This document shows, in pieces, positions 41,414-49,050 of a stretch of DNA of 54,890 nucleotides; within the stretch, counting starts at the first letter, position 1, and the number at the start of each line of letters is the position of its first letter. The notes beneath the pieces were generated by a model. It ran no database searches. It worked only from the letters and a program-made list of their open reading frames with translations, and was not told the DNA's origin. A program made the position numbers and the translations under genes. The stretch spans positions 1 to 54,890 of the forward strand of contig NZ_JALDAX010000032.1 of NCBI RefSeq assembly GCF_022698145.1, given 5' to 3'. The stretch comes from Streptomyces spinosisporus (GTDB taxonomy: Bacteria > Actinomycetota > Actinomycetes > Streptomycetales > Streptomycetaceae).

Positions 41414-41614
41414 GTGGCCGGTTGTCGGGATTGTGAGACGTGCACGATGCCGGGGATTACGCGGCTCGGGCAGAACTGGGCCGTGGGGTTCATGCATTTG
41501 ATGACGTGCGGGATCTCGTGGTTGGTGAAGCGGGGTGGGATGCGGCATTGCCCGCAGTGCAGGCATCTGCGGTCGCGTCATCTGCGGCGTGCGGATGGGT
41601 CGTTCATCGACTGA
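41414..41614 (+). CDS. Small Cys-rich protein of Streptomyces mobile elements
   Basis: 66 residues from GTG (another GTG lies immediately before). CRDCETCTMPGITRLGQNWA, then FMHLMTCGISWLVKRGG and HCPQCRHLRSRHLRRADGSF. Two CxxC pairs suggest a zinc ribbon around a hydrophobic helix. I recall near-identical short proteins in Streptomyces phages and prophages, with no known role. Confidence 0.65.
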   Translation: MAGCRDCETCTMPGITRLGQNWAVGFMHLMTCGISWLVKRGGMRHCPQCRHLRSRHLRRADGSFID

Positions 41615-41628
41615 TGGCTGCATGGCAG

Positions 41629-41659
41629 AGGCCCCGTTCCCGGGTGGGAGCGGGGCCTT
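41629..41659. terminator. Convergent terminator after the fibre cluster
   Basis: GGCCCCG pairs with CGGGGCC, extended by TCCC/GGGA inside. It lies between convergent genes ending at 41614 and 41673, so it may work in both directions. Confidence 0.7.
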
Positions 41660-41672
41660 CTGCTGTGCGAGG

Positions 41673-41915
41673 TCAACGGGTGAACTCGTATACGCCGCCC
41701 ATGTCGGGGCCGCTGTAGTAGTCGTTCGCCCCGATCTGCAGGATGACGCGCAGCGGGTTTCCCGCGCGGTCGGTGGTGTCGTACTCCTGCAGGGTGTCGC
41801 CGAGCCTGCGGCAGGCGGCGAGGTCGCGTTCGGCGTCGCGGTGGCTCATCTGCTCCCAGGTGGTGTTGGTCTGGATGTCGTAGAGGGTGACGGCGTCCTT
41901 GGTCAGGGTGAGCAT
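41673..41915 (-). CDS. Small hypothetical protein
   Basis: 80 residues with a GGAG ribosome-binding site. TKDAVTLYDIQTNTTWEQMS and RVILQIGANDYYSGPDMGGV give a mostly beta protein with one helix. It is the last gene of a short minus-strand operon. It was not recognised. Confidence 0.6.
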   Translation of the reverse strand: MLTLTKDAVTLYDIQTNTTWEQMSHRDAERDLAACRRLGDTLQEYDTTDRAGNPLRVILQIGANDYYSGPDMGGVYEFTR

Positions 41916-41931
41916 GGGAGCTCCTCTCAGG

Positions 41932-42069
41932 TCAGGCGTTGCGGTTGAGTCGTGCGGCGAGTTGGAGGGCGCCGGCGTGGACGAGGCCGGTCCACACCGT
42001 GCCGGTGCGGGTGTCGAGGACGTACCAGCCGGAGCGGGCCTTACGGACCTGGTAGCGGGTGGCGGGCAT
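41932..42069 (-). CDS. Very small hypothetical protein
   Basis: 45 residues: MPATRYQVRKARSGWYVLDT, then RTGTVWTGLVHAGAL and a basic end. GGAG lies 8 bases upstream. Trp-rich beta hairpin type; similar peptides are common in Streptomyces phages. The function is unknown. Confidence 0.5.
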   Translation of the reverse strand: MPATRYQVRKARSGWYVLDTRTGTVWTGLVHAGALQLAARLNRNA

Positions 42070-42087
42070 GGGCTGGGCTCCGATCGG

Positions 42088-42426
42088 TCAGGCGGCCAGC
42101 GCGAGGCGGGCGGCGGCGACCTTGTAGGCGGGCTTCCGAGGCTTGTAGGTGGCGGCGAGGATGGCGACCTGGCTCCGGGTGTAGCGGTAGCCGTGACGGG
42201 CGCGTCCGGCTTTGAAAACGGTGCAGGCCTGGCCGTCGATGCCGAGCTTCGCGGCGGCCTTACGGAGGGATCCGGCGACGCTGCGAGCCTGGCTGGGGGT
42301 GAGTCCGGCGGCGATGGCGTGGGTGGCGAGGGATGCGCGGCCGTTCTTGCGGATGCGGGATTGGGCGTTGGTCTGCTGGCGGCGCTGGCGGAGGGTGGCG
42401 CGGCGGGTGCGGTTCGACTGGATCAT
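42088..42426 (-). CDS. Basic helix-turn-helix-like protein
   Basis: 112 residues; GAGGGG precedes the ATG. The Arg/Gln-rich N-terminus (QSNRTRRATLRQRRQQTNAQ) is followed by helices ATHAIAAGLTPSQARSVAGS and GYRYTRSQVAILAATYKP. It is highly basic and probably binds DNA. Its promoter region holds the triple GGTGTACGTACACC operators shared with the divergent gene at 42534. Confidence 0.6.
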   Translation of the reverse strand: MIQSNRTRRATLRQRRQQTNAQSRIRKNGRASLATHAIAAGLTPSQARSVAGSLRKAAAKLGIDGQACTVFKAGRARHGYRYTRSQVAILAATYKPRKPAYKVAAARLALAA

Positions 42427-42445
42427 CTCGGTTCCCCTCGTTCCT

Positions 42446-42516
42446 GGTGTACGTACACCGTAGCGCGAGGTGTACGTACACCGCAAGGGGTTCGGGCCTA
42501 CCGGTGTCAGTACACC
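42446..42516. promoter_or_regulatory. Three operator copies of GGTGTACGTACACC
   Basis: Two perfect 14-base palindromes at 42446-42459 and 42469-42482 (23 bases apart) and a third with two mismatches at 42503-42516 (34 bases on). The third lies just upstream of TACCGT (42522-42527), the likely -10 of the plus-strand gene. The array fills the divergent intergenic region and should control both directions. Confidence 0.75.
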
Positions 42517-42533
42517 CGCGATACCGTGGACCC

Positions 42534-42758
42534 ATGCCGAACGCCCCGAAGACTAAGCACCGTTCAGTCCGCATCGAAGACCAGGACTGGGCAGACCTCG
42601 CCGCCCGTGCGCCCGGTGGCGACCGCGCAGCCGTCATCAAGGACCTGGTGCGCTGGTACCTACGACGCGACGGTGCAGAGCTACCCGAGCGCCCGTTCGC
42701 CCCTCTGCCACCCGACTTCGAACCGATCAACACCCTGATGCCGGAGTCCACCTCGTGA
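42534..42758 (+). CDS. Ribbon-helix-helix-like regulator
   Basis: 74 residues. KHRSVRIEDQDWADLAARAP supplies a strand and first helix, and GDRAAVIKDLVRWYLRRD the second helix, the layout of CopG/Arc-type regulators. The TACCGT -10 6 bases before the ATG implies a leaderless mRNA. The adjacent palindromes are its probable binding sites, giving autoregulation. Confidence 0.65.
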   Translation: MPNAPKTKHRSVRIEDQDWADLAARAPGGDRAAVIKDLVRWYLRRDGAELPERPFAPLPPDFEPINTLMPESTS

Positions 42759-42967
42759 ACCATCGCCCGTACCCGAACGCCGGCCGCGCCTACCACCAGC
42801 TCGCCCGCCACGCCGACGAGACGCCGCCGCGCGCCGAGCCTCGGCCGCTGTCGCCGATGGAGCAGACGCTGGTCGATTACGCGAGGGCGGCCGTGCAGTC
42901 GGCGGCCCCGGCTCTGGCCACGCTGGTGAGGGCGATGCGCCCGGCGAGCAGCGAGGAGACCGCATGA
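42755..42967 (+). CDS. Small hypothetical protein
   Basis: 70 residues from GTG (GTGA overlap). NAGRAYHQLARHADETPPRA, then MEQTLVDYARAAVQSAAPAL as one amphipathic helix. The function is unknown; it is in an operon with the RHH-like gene. Confidence 0.55.
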   Translation: MNHRPYPNAGRAYHQLARHADETPPRAEPRPLSPMEQTLVDYARAAVQSAAPALATLVRAMRPASSEETA

Positions 42968-43260
42968 GCGCGTGGTGGTCACTCGCCCTCAGCGCGATCA
43001 CCGCCTACGCAGCCGCTTGCGGAACGTGGGGCAGCCGACCGGGCGCCCCCAAGTGGCTGCGCTGGCCGCTTCGGATCTGGGACCGGGTGGTCCGCAGCTT
43101 GCGCCGCCCACGGCCAAGCGGTGGCACTCTCCCCCACAGCACGCGGAAGGGCCACCCGATGGTGCTCAGCCCGGGCCGCCAGATCACCGACCCCGACGAA
43201 GCCGAGGCATTGGGACTGACCGCAGACGCCCGCCGCATGCGACGAGGAGAAACCCCATGA
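42964..43260 (+). CDS. Small membrane-associated hypothetical protein
   Basis: 98 residues, ATGA overlap. The N-terminal hydrophobic helix (WWSLALSAITAYAAACGTWG) is followed by a basic Trp/Arg stretch and a polar tail ending DPDEAEALGLTADARRMR. It may be anchored to the membrane. It was not recognised. Confidence 0.55.
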   Translation: MSAWWSLALSAITAYAAACGTWGSRPGAPKWLRWPLRIWDRVVRSLRRPRPSGGTLPHSTRKGHPMVLSPGRQITDPDEAEALGLTADARRMRRGETP

Positions 43261-43583
43261 CGTCGCCAAACCTCACACCTACCAAGCGTATCGGCGACCC
43301 CCGATGTGGCTCTCGCGACACTGACGACAGTCCGAGCTGCGGTGCGCCAGCCACCTGGCATATCGCATGGCGCCTCGCCCCGCTCGCCGAGTTCTCACTC
43401 ATCTGCGACGAGCACATGGCACAGGCGCAGCGCACCTTCGTCTACGAGGACAGGCACCCGGCGGACGTAGTCTGCGACATGCCAGGGACGGGCTGGGCGA
43501 TCGGTAGCCCGAGCTACTGCACGCTGCCTTCGGATGACACCGACCGCTCGTTCCTGGCTTCGAAGGAAGCGCCCACCACCTGA
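43257..43583 (+). CDS. Cys-rich hypothetical protein
   Basis: 108 residues, ATGA overlap. DPRCGSRDTDDSPSCGAPAT and LICDEHMAQAQRTF suggest a zinc ribbon with C/C/C/H ligands. Small proteins with this spacing are common in Streptomyces mobile elements. The last gene of its operon, followed by a terminator. Confidence 0.6.
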   Translation: MTSPNLTPTKRIGDPRCGSRDTDDSPSCGAPATWHIAWRLAPLAEFSLICDEHMAQAQRTFVYEDRHPADVVCDMPGTGWAIGSPSYCTLPSDDTDRSFLASKEAPTT

Positions 43584-43587
43584 CGAG

Positions 43588-43620
43588 GGCCCCGCCCGGA
43601 ACTGGCTTCCAGGCGGGGCC
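43588..43620 (+). terminator. Terminator after the RHH operon
   Basis: GGCCCCGCC pairs with GGCGGGGCC, with GGAA/TTCC continuing inside. It starts 5 bases after the stop. Confidence 0.75.
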
Positions 43621-43832
43621 GCATCATGAGGCGGCGCCCCTCACGTCCTCGGAAGACCAGGAGCGCCGCCGTCGGAGCGACCGTTACGAGGAAGCCGTCG
43701 CAGCTCGACCCGATCCCCGTCGCGCGCTGCGAACACGCGGGTGCATCACGATCGCTCCGGCCTCCGACCGTAGGCGCGGCCGGCGCGCGCGTCAGTCACC
43801 CGAACGAGTGACACCGCCCCCGGGCACGGCAA

Positions 43833-43868
43833 AGGCCCCGCCATCCACGGGGGGAGATGGCGGGGCCT
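43833..43868 (-). terminator. Terminator after the transfer operon
   Basis: A 13-bp perfect stem, AGGCCCCGCCATC with GATGGCGGGGCCT, around a 10-base loop. It lies 48 bases downstream of the last minus-strand gene, whose stop is at 43917. Confidence 0.75.
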
Positions 43869-43916
43869 CGTTATGCCGGGCGCTACCCGGCGTGAGCCTC
43901 CAGTGTGGCACGGGGT

Positions 43917-44366
43917 TCACAGCTCTGTGTGGTTCTTCCCTCCCCAACGCGCATGCTGGTGCACCTCGTTGTGGATGTTCACCACGCCCCGCCCCCGCAG
44001 GCTCCCCACGGCGAGGAGCAGGCCGAGCAGAATCGCCATCCCGGACGTGCCCATCATCGCGATCCCCGCGGCGAGTTGCCCGGCACCGAACCCGAGCCCC
44101 GCCCCGGCCGCACCGACCCCGACTCCCCCAGCGAACATGCGCTGCGCCACGGGGTCGATGAGCGGCTGCGGGGTGAGATCCCGCGGCGGCGTAGGAGCAG
44201 CAGGCAGCAGCGACGACTGACGCACAGGGATCGACCGGCGCGGGTCGTAGGGGTCGGCGACGTACACAATCGGATCGACCTCGTCGTACAGCTCGACGGC
44301 GCCGTGCCGGACCGCGGGCTGCCCGAGCTGGGCGTAGCGCTGGTACTGCTCAGGCAGCGCAGACAT
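43917..44366 (-). CDS. Membrane protein at the end of the transfer operon
   Basis: 149 residues. The soluble N-terminal 75 residues (VRHGAVELYDEVDPIVYVAD) are followed by two hydrophobic Gly/Ala-rich segments (GGVGVGAAGAGLGFGAGQLA; MMGTSGMAILLGLLLAVGSL) and a polar His-rich tail (NIHNEVHQHARWGGKNH). It resembles small Streptomyces plasmid membrane proteins of the DUF6251 kind, though I am unsure of that name. It is probably part of the spread (Spd) set of the transfer module. Confidence 0.6.
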   Translation of the reverse strand: MSALPEQYQRYAQLGQPAVRHGAVELYDEVDPIVYVADPYDPRRSIPVRQSSLLPAAPTPPRDLTPQPLIDPVAQRMFAGGVGVGAAGAGLGFGAGQLAAGIAMMGTSGMAILLGLLLAVGSLRGRGVVNIHNEVHQHARWGGKNHTEL

Positions 44367-44380
44367 CTCATGGTCTCCGT

Positions 44381-44968
44381 TCAGTTCCAGGGCGCGGCGT
44401 GCTGGTAGCCACGCGCCCACATGTCGAGGCGGGTGTTGTCGAGGAGTGCGATCCCGACCCGCTTCGCGTACGCCTGCGCGGCCTGCGTGAAATGGGAGGT
44501 GGTGACGATCGCGGCGTGGGCGCAGGAGTGGGCGTCGCGGTAGGTGCCGTTGACGATCTGTACGTGCTCGTTGCCGACGCTGTTGCCGGGCGCGTACCGC
44601 TTCGCCTGGATCATGCCGGGGCGGCCGTGCGGGTCGGTGTAGAGGACGTCGGCGCCGTGGTCGTTGGCGCCGCCGACGACGCGCACGTTGCGGCAGCCGT
44701 CGCGGGCGCAGAGGTCGGCGAGGTAGTGCTCGAACTCGGCGGGGCTCATCCGGTAGGGGTCCGCCGCCGGGAGCGGCTTGCGCCAGCGGACGCGGGCACC
44801 GCGGTAGCGAACAACTGCGGCGAACACGAGCACCCCTGCGAACACGAACAGGGCGAGAACACCGAACACGGGGTGCGCGGCGATCCAGCGGGCCGCGGTG
44901 AGCACCAGGACGATGACGATGGCGGCGACGGGCAGCCCGTTGGATGGGCGGCGCTTGGGGGCGGGCAT
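44381..44968 (-). CDS. Membrane-anchored Mrr-type restriction endonuclease
   Basis: 195 residues. Two membrane helices (GLPVAAIVIVLVLTAARWIA; VFGVLALFVFAGVLVFAAVV) are followed by an Mrr/PD-(D/E)xK domain: MSPAEFEHYLADLCARDGC, GANDHGADVLYTDPHGRPGM, IQAKRYA (Asp107, Gln121, Lys123), then AAIVTTSHFTQAAQAYAKRV. All core residues are present. Proteins like this accompany TraB-type genes on actinobacterial elements. It may act on incoming DNA at the membrane. Cleavage is inferred, not shown. Confidence 0.8.
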   Translation of the reverse strand: MPAPKRRPSNGLPVAAIVIVLVLTAARWIAAHPVFGVLALFVFAGVLVFAAVVRYRGARVRWRKPLPAADPYRMSPAEFEHYLADLCARDGCRNVRVVGGANDHGADVLYTDPHGRPGMIQAKRYAPGNSVGNEHVQIVNGTYRDAHSCAHAAIVTTSHFTQAAQAYAKRVGIALLDNTRLDMWARGYQHAAPWN

Positions 44969-44977
44969 CGGGTTCTC

Positions 44978-45181
44978 CTAGACGTGAGTGTTGGCGGTGA
45001 GCCAGTCGGCCGCCCACCGCAGCGGCCGGGTGGCGAGGTAGTCGACGCCGGCCGCGGTGCAGATCACGGTGACGGCGACGGGGGTGGGCCAGGTGCTGCC
45101 TGCGACCCAGAGCACGCCGTAGCCGGTGGCGGCGTGGCAGAGCCACCGGACGGTGTCGACGATCAGTGCCAGGGTCTTCAC
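44978..45181 (-). CDS. Small membrane protein of the transfer operon
   Basis: 67 residues from GTG; GGAG lies 6 bases upstream. Two hydrophobic stretches (LIVDTVRWLCHAATGYGVLW; PVAVTVICTAAGVDYLA) end in a short polar tail. Size and place fit Spd-like spread proteins in mycelial conjugation. The function is otherwise unknown. Confidence 0.6.
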   Translation of the reverse strand: MKTLALIVDTVRWLCHAATGYGVLWVAGSTWPTPVAVTVICTAAGVDYLATRPLRWAADWLTANTHV

Positions 45182-45413
45182 GGGGGGCTCCTCGGGCCTG
45201 CTGTTCGGTGGGCTGTGCGGCGTGCTGTGCGAGGGGGTGTTCCTCGCGCGCGCGTATAGGGAAATCGGCGGGGCCTGTGCGACGGGCTGCACAGGCCTGT
45301 TCCGTTGTTCGTGCTGGTCAGTGGGGTGTGCGGTGCTGTGCGGTGCTGTTTCGTGGCCTGTACGGCCCCGGGCCGGGCCCTGTGCAGGACCTGTTCCGGG
45401 CTGTTCGTGCAGG
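45182..45413. repeat. Repeat-rich noncoding stretch beside the translocase gene
   Basis: No plausible gene is visible. GCTGTTCG occurs near 45200 and 45398, CCTGTTCCG twice (45297 and 45389 regions), and CTGTGCGG-type units at least four times. Streptomyces conjugative plasmids hold a clustered-repeat transfer locus (clt) next to traB, so this is a candidate. The repeats are imperfect. Confidence 0.45.
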
Positions 45414-47426
45414 TCAGGCAGGCTGTGCGACGTTGATCTGGTAGACGCCGGTGTCGTCGGTGAGGGACAGGACACCGTCGCCTTCGAGACGCCGGAACTC
45501 GCGGCGCACCCACGACGCGGACTTCCCGATACGCGGCAGGAACGGGTACACGTCGGCCGGGGCGAAGGTGAGCTGGCCGCGGTCGACGAACTCGTTGAGG
45601 ATGGCCTCCAGCTCGTCGAGGGCCTCCTCCCGGCTCTTCTCCCCCACCGTCCCGCCGGGCTGACCAAAGGGCACGTCCAGGCCCGGCGGGACGGGCGACA
45701 GTTCACGGTCGATGTCGATAGGGATGTCCGCGTACTCGGGGTCGGTGGCGTGCAACGCCATGTCGTCGGCGTCCAAGTCGGCGTCTGTCGTGGCCTCTCC
45801 GGCGGGCCGCTCGGCTGCGGCCTGCTCCGCGCTGTCGTACCGGCTGCGCTTCGCGTAAGCGGGGCCCGCTGCGGCCGTGGTGACGGGCCCCACGTCGGGG
45901 GCGCGCACCGTGCGGTAGCGGGCGATGGTCTCCGCGGCGACCTGCTTGTCCATCAGGTACGTGCGGGTCGGCGTCGCGAACCGTGCCTCGTCGAGGCCCG
46001 CGGCCTCCCAGTAGGAGTAGCCGGGCTTGTTGTTCTTCCACGCCTCGGGGCGGGCGCCGGCGTCCATGGTGTCGTCGGACAGGGCGAACCCGGAGTCGGT
46101 GGCGCTGTTCGTGCCGAACACGCCTGCTCCGCCGATGTTCGCCCGGACGTCGGTGTCCATGCTCGTGTGGGAGGAGCGCTGCAGGGAGAACACCAGGCTG
46201 ATCCCTGCTGAGCGGGCCTCCTGCGCGATCGGCGCAAGGTCGACGCCGTCACGGAACAGCTTGGCGACCTCCTCGAACCACACGATCAGGTAGGGCATGT
46301 TCAGGCGGGCGCCGGCCTCAGCGGTCCACTGGTCGTAGCCGTGTTCGCCGAGCTGGTTGGCCCGCGCGGTGATCACGTTGGGGAGGACGTTGATGACGGC
46401 CTGGCACTCGGACATGGACAGGGCAGCCCAGTCCGCGCCGGGCAGGATCGGCCCGAACGTCTGCGCCCCCTTGCTGGGGTCGAGGAGCCACAGCACCACG
46501 TCGCGGCGCGTCATCAGGTCCACGAGCGCGACCCGGCCGCCCTGCGACTTCCCGGCGCCGGTCATCCCCATGACCTGGTAGTGCTGCGCGTTCCGGCCGG
46601 TCTCCTCGTCCCCGTTAAACCAGATCGCGCAGACCGGGCCGTCCTCGTAGATCCCGACCGGGACGGGCGCGTCGGCGATGCTGCCGCCCGGGCAGGACGG
46701 GCCGGGCCACGGGGTGGGCTCCTTCAGCATGTCCTCGGGCACGATCACGTACTGGCCACGGCCGGCGTCCTCGGGATCCTTCTCCCAGCGGACCGCGTTC
46801 TCCGGCACGCCGAGGGCACTGGCGAGGCCCTTCGCTGCCTTGGCCGCGTCGTCGTGGGTCTGCTTGCCGCGGTCGAGTTCGACCGGGACGGTGACCTTGT
46901 TCGGCTCGACCTTCGACGCCCGGGCCTTGGCCCGGGCCAGGCCGATCTTCTCGAACAGCCCTTCCTTCAGCTGGTCGCCGCTGGCCTGCGTGTTCTCGTT
47001 TGTTCGCAGCGCCCGCTTGACCGCCCACGCCAGGGCGATCGTGGGGCCGCCCATCAGCCACGAGTTCACCGCAAGCGTGGTGGTGGCGCCGCCGATCGCC
47101 GCGCCCGCGAACCAGGACGACGCGCACGCGGCGGTACCGACCGCCATGGCGAGACGCTGCCGCTTCAGCCCGTGCTCAAGACCGGCCCACCAGGTGGTAC
47201 CGGTGATCCCGACCGCGGACAGAGTGAGGAACGCACTGGCCACGGCGGAGCCGCCCCACTGCCAGTGCGCGGCCGCGGCGAGCGGCCACTCGGCCAGCCA
47301 CACCGCGAACGGCCCGGAGTGCTGGATTGCCTTGTCGGACAGGAACGTGACCAGCCCGTTGTGCGGCCGGGCCGGGGCGAGCTCCGGCTGACCTGCGTGT
47401 TCGGTCTGTTCGCGGCGCGCCATCAT
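45414..47426 (-). CDS. TraB/FtsK-like conjugative DNA translocase
   Basis: 670 residues. Residues 40-135 hold about four membrane helices. The ATPase has Walker A MGMTGAGKSQGG (287-298) and Walker B YLIVWFEEVAKL (379-390), and later SLQRSSHTSMDTDVRANIGG, the FtsK-type arginine/sensor region. After an acidic linker, the C-terminal 65 residues (FVDRGQLTFAPADVYPFLPR; KSASWVRREFRRLEGDG) form a winged helix like those of Streptomyces TraB that read 8-base repeats. It would pump double-stranded DNA between hyphae. A plain FtsK for chromosome segregation would not be in such an operon. Confidence 0.85.
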   Translation of the reverse strand: MMARREQTEHAGQPELAPARPHNGLVTFLSDKAIQHSGPFAVWLAEWPLAAAAHWQWGGSAVASAFLTLSAVGITGTTWWAGLEHGLKRQRLAMAVGTAACASSWFAGAAIGGATTTLAVNSWLMGGPTIALAWAVKRALRTNENTQASGDQLKEGLFEKIGLARAKARASKVEPNKVTVPVELDRGKQTHDDAAKAAKGLASALGVPENAVRWEKDPEDAGRGQYVIVPEDMLKEPTPWPGPSCPGGSIADAPVPVGIYEDGPVCAIWFNGDEETGRNAQHYQVMGMTGAGKSQGGRVALVDLMTRRDVVLWLLDPSKGAQTFGPILPGADWAALSMSECQAVINVLPNVITARANQLGEHGYDQWTAEAGARLNMPYLIVWFEEVAKLFRDGVDLAPIAQEARSAGISLVFSLQRSSHTSMDTDVRANIGGAGVFGTNSATDSGFALSDDTMDAGARPEAWKNNKPGYSYWEAAGLDEARFATPTRTYLMDKQVAAETIARYRTVRAPDVGPVTTAAAGPAYAKRSRYDSAEQAAAERPAGEATTDADLDADDMALHATDPEYADIPIDIDRELSPVPPGLDVPFGQPGGTVGEKSREEALDELEAILNEFVDRGQLTFAPADVYPFLPRIGKSASWVRREFRRLEGDGVLSLTDDTGVYQINVAQPA

Positions 47427-47433
47427 CGTCGTC

Positions 47434-48057
47434 TCACGCTCCGAAGTTCATGGGCCTGCGGGCCTGCTTGCGGGGGCCGCCCATGGCGTCGAGCCACGGC
47501 TGGTACTCCCGCATGAATGCCGGCCAGGTCCGCGCCGAGTGCGCGGACGCGGCCTGTGCTGCGTTCGCGGCCCGCTTCAGGGAGCGGGCGGTGCGGTTGG
47601 CCTTCATGTACATCTGGCCGCGGGACTCGCCCTGCGGCGGGGGCACCTCGCGCAGCACGGCGCGCAAAGCTTCGTGGGCGTACGCGAAGTCCATGGCGGC
47701 CTGCCGCATGGCGCGGCGGCCGCGTTCGGCGAAGGCGCGGACGTGGCCTGCGGAGAGGAACTCGGCGTCGCCGATCGGGGAGGACTTGGACCACTGGCCC
47801 TGCGCGCCCCCGCCGTCGTTGCCGCCTTTGTTGATGTGGATGTGGTACTCGCGGGTGTTGTTCTTGGTGCGGTTGGTGGTCTTCTGGCGGCGGGCCTGCT
47901 GGCGCTGCTTCTTGCCTTGCGCCTGGTAGTTGTTACGCGGGACCCGGGGCGGGATCCACTCGGCGCCGGATTCGAGGTCGATGCGCGTGTGGCTAGCCCG
48001 CTGCTGCTCCCGGTAGCGGCGGTTGTTGGCTCGGTTCGCGGAGCCGTTGTCGGCCAT
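47434..48057 (-). CDS. Basic hypothetical protein of the transfer operon
   Basis: 207 residues, rich in Arg, Gln and Asn. The N-terminal half appears disordered (NRANNRRYREQQRASHTRID; GKKQRQQARRQKTTNRTKNN). The C-terminal half is helical (HVRAFAERGRRAMRQAAMDF; RTARSLKRAANAAQAASAHS). It lies directly upstream of the translocase gene, 7 bases apart. It may bind DNA or partner the translocase. No family was recognised. Confidence 0.6.
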   Translation of the reverse strand: MADNGSANRANNRRYREQQRASHTRIDLESGAEWIPPRVPRNNYQAQGKKQRQQARRQKTTNRTKNNTREYHIHINKGGNDGGGAQGQWSKSSPIGDAEFLSAGHVRAFAERGRRAMRQAAMDFAYAHEALRAVLREVPPPQGESRGQMYMKANRTARSLKRAANAAQAASAHSARTWPAFMREYQPWLDAMGGPRKQARRPMNFGA

Positions 48058-48086
48058 GTGGCTACTCCTGTCGGGTGGTGGGGCGG

Positions 48087-48980
48087 TCAGTTGTAGCCCT
48101 GGCCGTGCCGCCGCTGGCGACGTACGGCAGCGGCGACGCTGGCCCGGTTCGCGGTCGGCATGGCGGCCATCACTGCGGCGACGGCGTCACGGTTGTCCGG
48201 GTTGTTCGCGACGTGCTCGCGAACGAGGTCGGCCATGCTCGGGCCGGTGTTCGCGGGGGCGGGGCTGGTGATGGCCTTGTTCGCGACCTGCTCGCCTGGG
48301 CTGTTCGCGGCGGCGGAGAGCACGTTCGCCGTGGTGTTCGACTGCTCGCTGTTCGCGTTCGCCGGCTCAGCCGGGCGGACGGGAGACGTGAGCGCGAGGG
48401 GGGTGCGGCGCTGAAGTGCGGCCTGCTTATCGAGCCGCTCCAGTCCGATCTCGAAGTCGGCCTCATCGCGGGCGACGGTGACGCTGGCCTCCGTGCGGAT
48501 GTGAGCGATCCGGGCCTGAGCGCGCGCGTGCATCATGGCCACGCTATGCGCGGAGTCCCGCAGCTCGGTGTGGAGTTCGTCGCGCTGCTCGGGGGTGGGT
48601 TCGGTGGGGTCCTTCATCGCGGCGAGCGCGAACGCCCACACGATCTTCCCGACGAGGACGACGAACGGTCCCGCGATCGCCTGCGGCCGGCCTCCGGCCT
48701 CGTGGCCGTGGATGACGAGGAGGAGGGCGACACCGAGGGCGATCAGCCAGCCGGCGGCCGGTGCGGCCCACCGCTGGCCGGCGAGGGTGATGCCGCGGTA
48801 CTCCGCCCACAGGACGGTGACCCAGCCGACGTCTCCGGCGACGGCGACGGACAGGCCGAAGAGGCCGCTGTGCATGAGGTCGGTGATGGCGTAGCCGGAC
48901 CAGATGAGGGAGAGCACGGCGAGGAGGCGGGCGCCGTGGAGGATGGCGGGCGGCTTGTCCTGGGCGGGCTGGGTGTTCAC
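48087..48980 (-). CDS. SpdB-like membrane protein with C-terminal DNA-binding tail
   Basis: 297 residues from GTG with GGAGGAG upstream. The N-terminal 130 residues hold four membrane helices (ARLLAVLSLIWSGYAITDLM; APAAGWLIALGVALLLVIHG; PFVVLVGKIVWAFALAAM). A charged helical segment and an Ala/Asn/Pro-rich linker follow. The C-terminus MADLVREHVANNPDNRDAVA plus ANRASVAAAVRRQRRHG looks like a small HTH. This matches the layout of Streptomyces Spd proteins that help plasmid spread along septa. Confidence 0.7.
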   Translation of the reverse strand: MNTQPAQDKPPAILHGARLLAVLSLIWSGYAITDLMHSGLFGLSVAVAGDVGWVTVLWAEYRGITLAGQRWAAPAAGWLIALGVALLLVIHGHEAGGRPQAIAGPFVVLVGKIVWAFALAAMKDPTEPTPEQRDELHTELRDSAHSVAMMHARAQARIAHIRTEASVTVARDEADFEIGLERLDKQAALQRRTPLALTSPVRPAEPANANSEQSNTTANVLSAAANSPGEQVANKAITSPAPANTGPSMADLVREHVANNPDNRDAVAAVMAAMPTANRASVAAAVRRQRRHGQGYN

Positions 48981-49050
48981 GGTGCTCCTCCTGGAGCGAA
49001 GTGCCGCGCCCCGGCCGGGGGATGTACCGGGGCGCGGCAGTCTGCGGGGG

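Larger units (their letters stand above)
43584..43916. other. Noncoding stretch with three hairpins
   Basis: No credible gene is visible in these 333 bases. They hold terminators at 43588-43620 and 43833-43868 and a weaker stem, GGCGGCGC with GCGCCGCC, at 43630-43670. It separates the plus-strand operon from the convergent transfer operon. Confidence 0.55.

Noticed and set aside
43626..43811. A 61-codon plus-strand open frame between terminators
   Set aside because: The product is Arg/Pro/Ala-rich without a fold, and it overlaps a hairpin; I treated the stretch as noncoding.
45178..45513. A 111-codon minus-strand open frame over the repeat-rich stretch
   Set aside because: Its start lies within the translocase gene and the product is Arg/Pro/Thr-rich low-complexity sequence.
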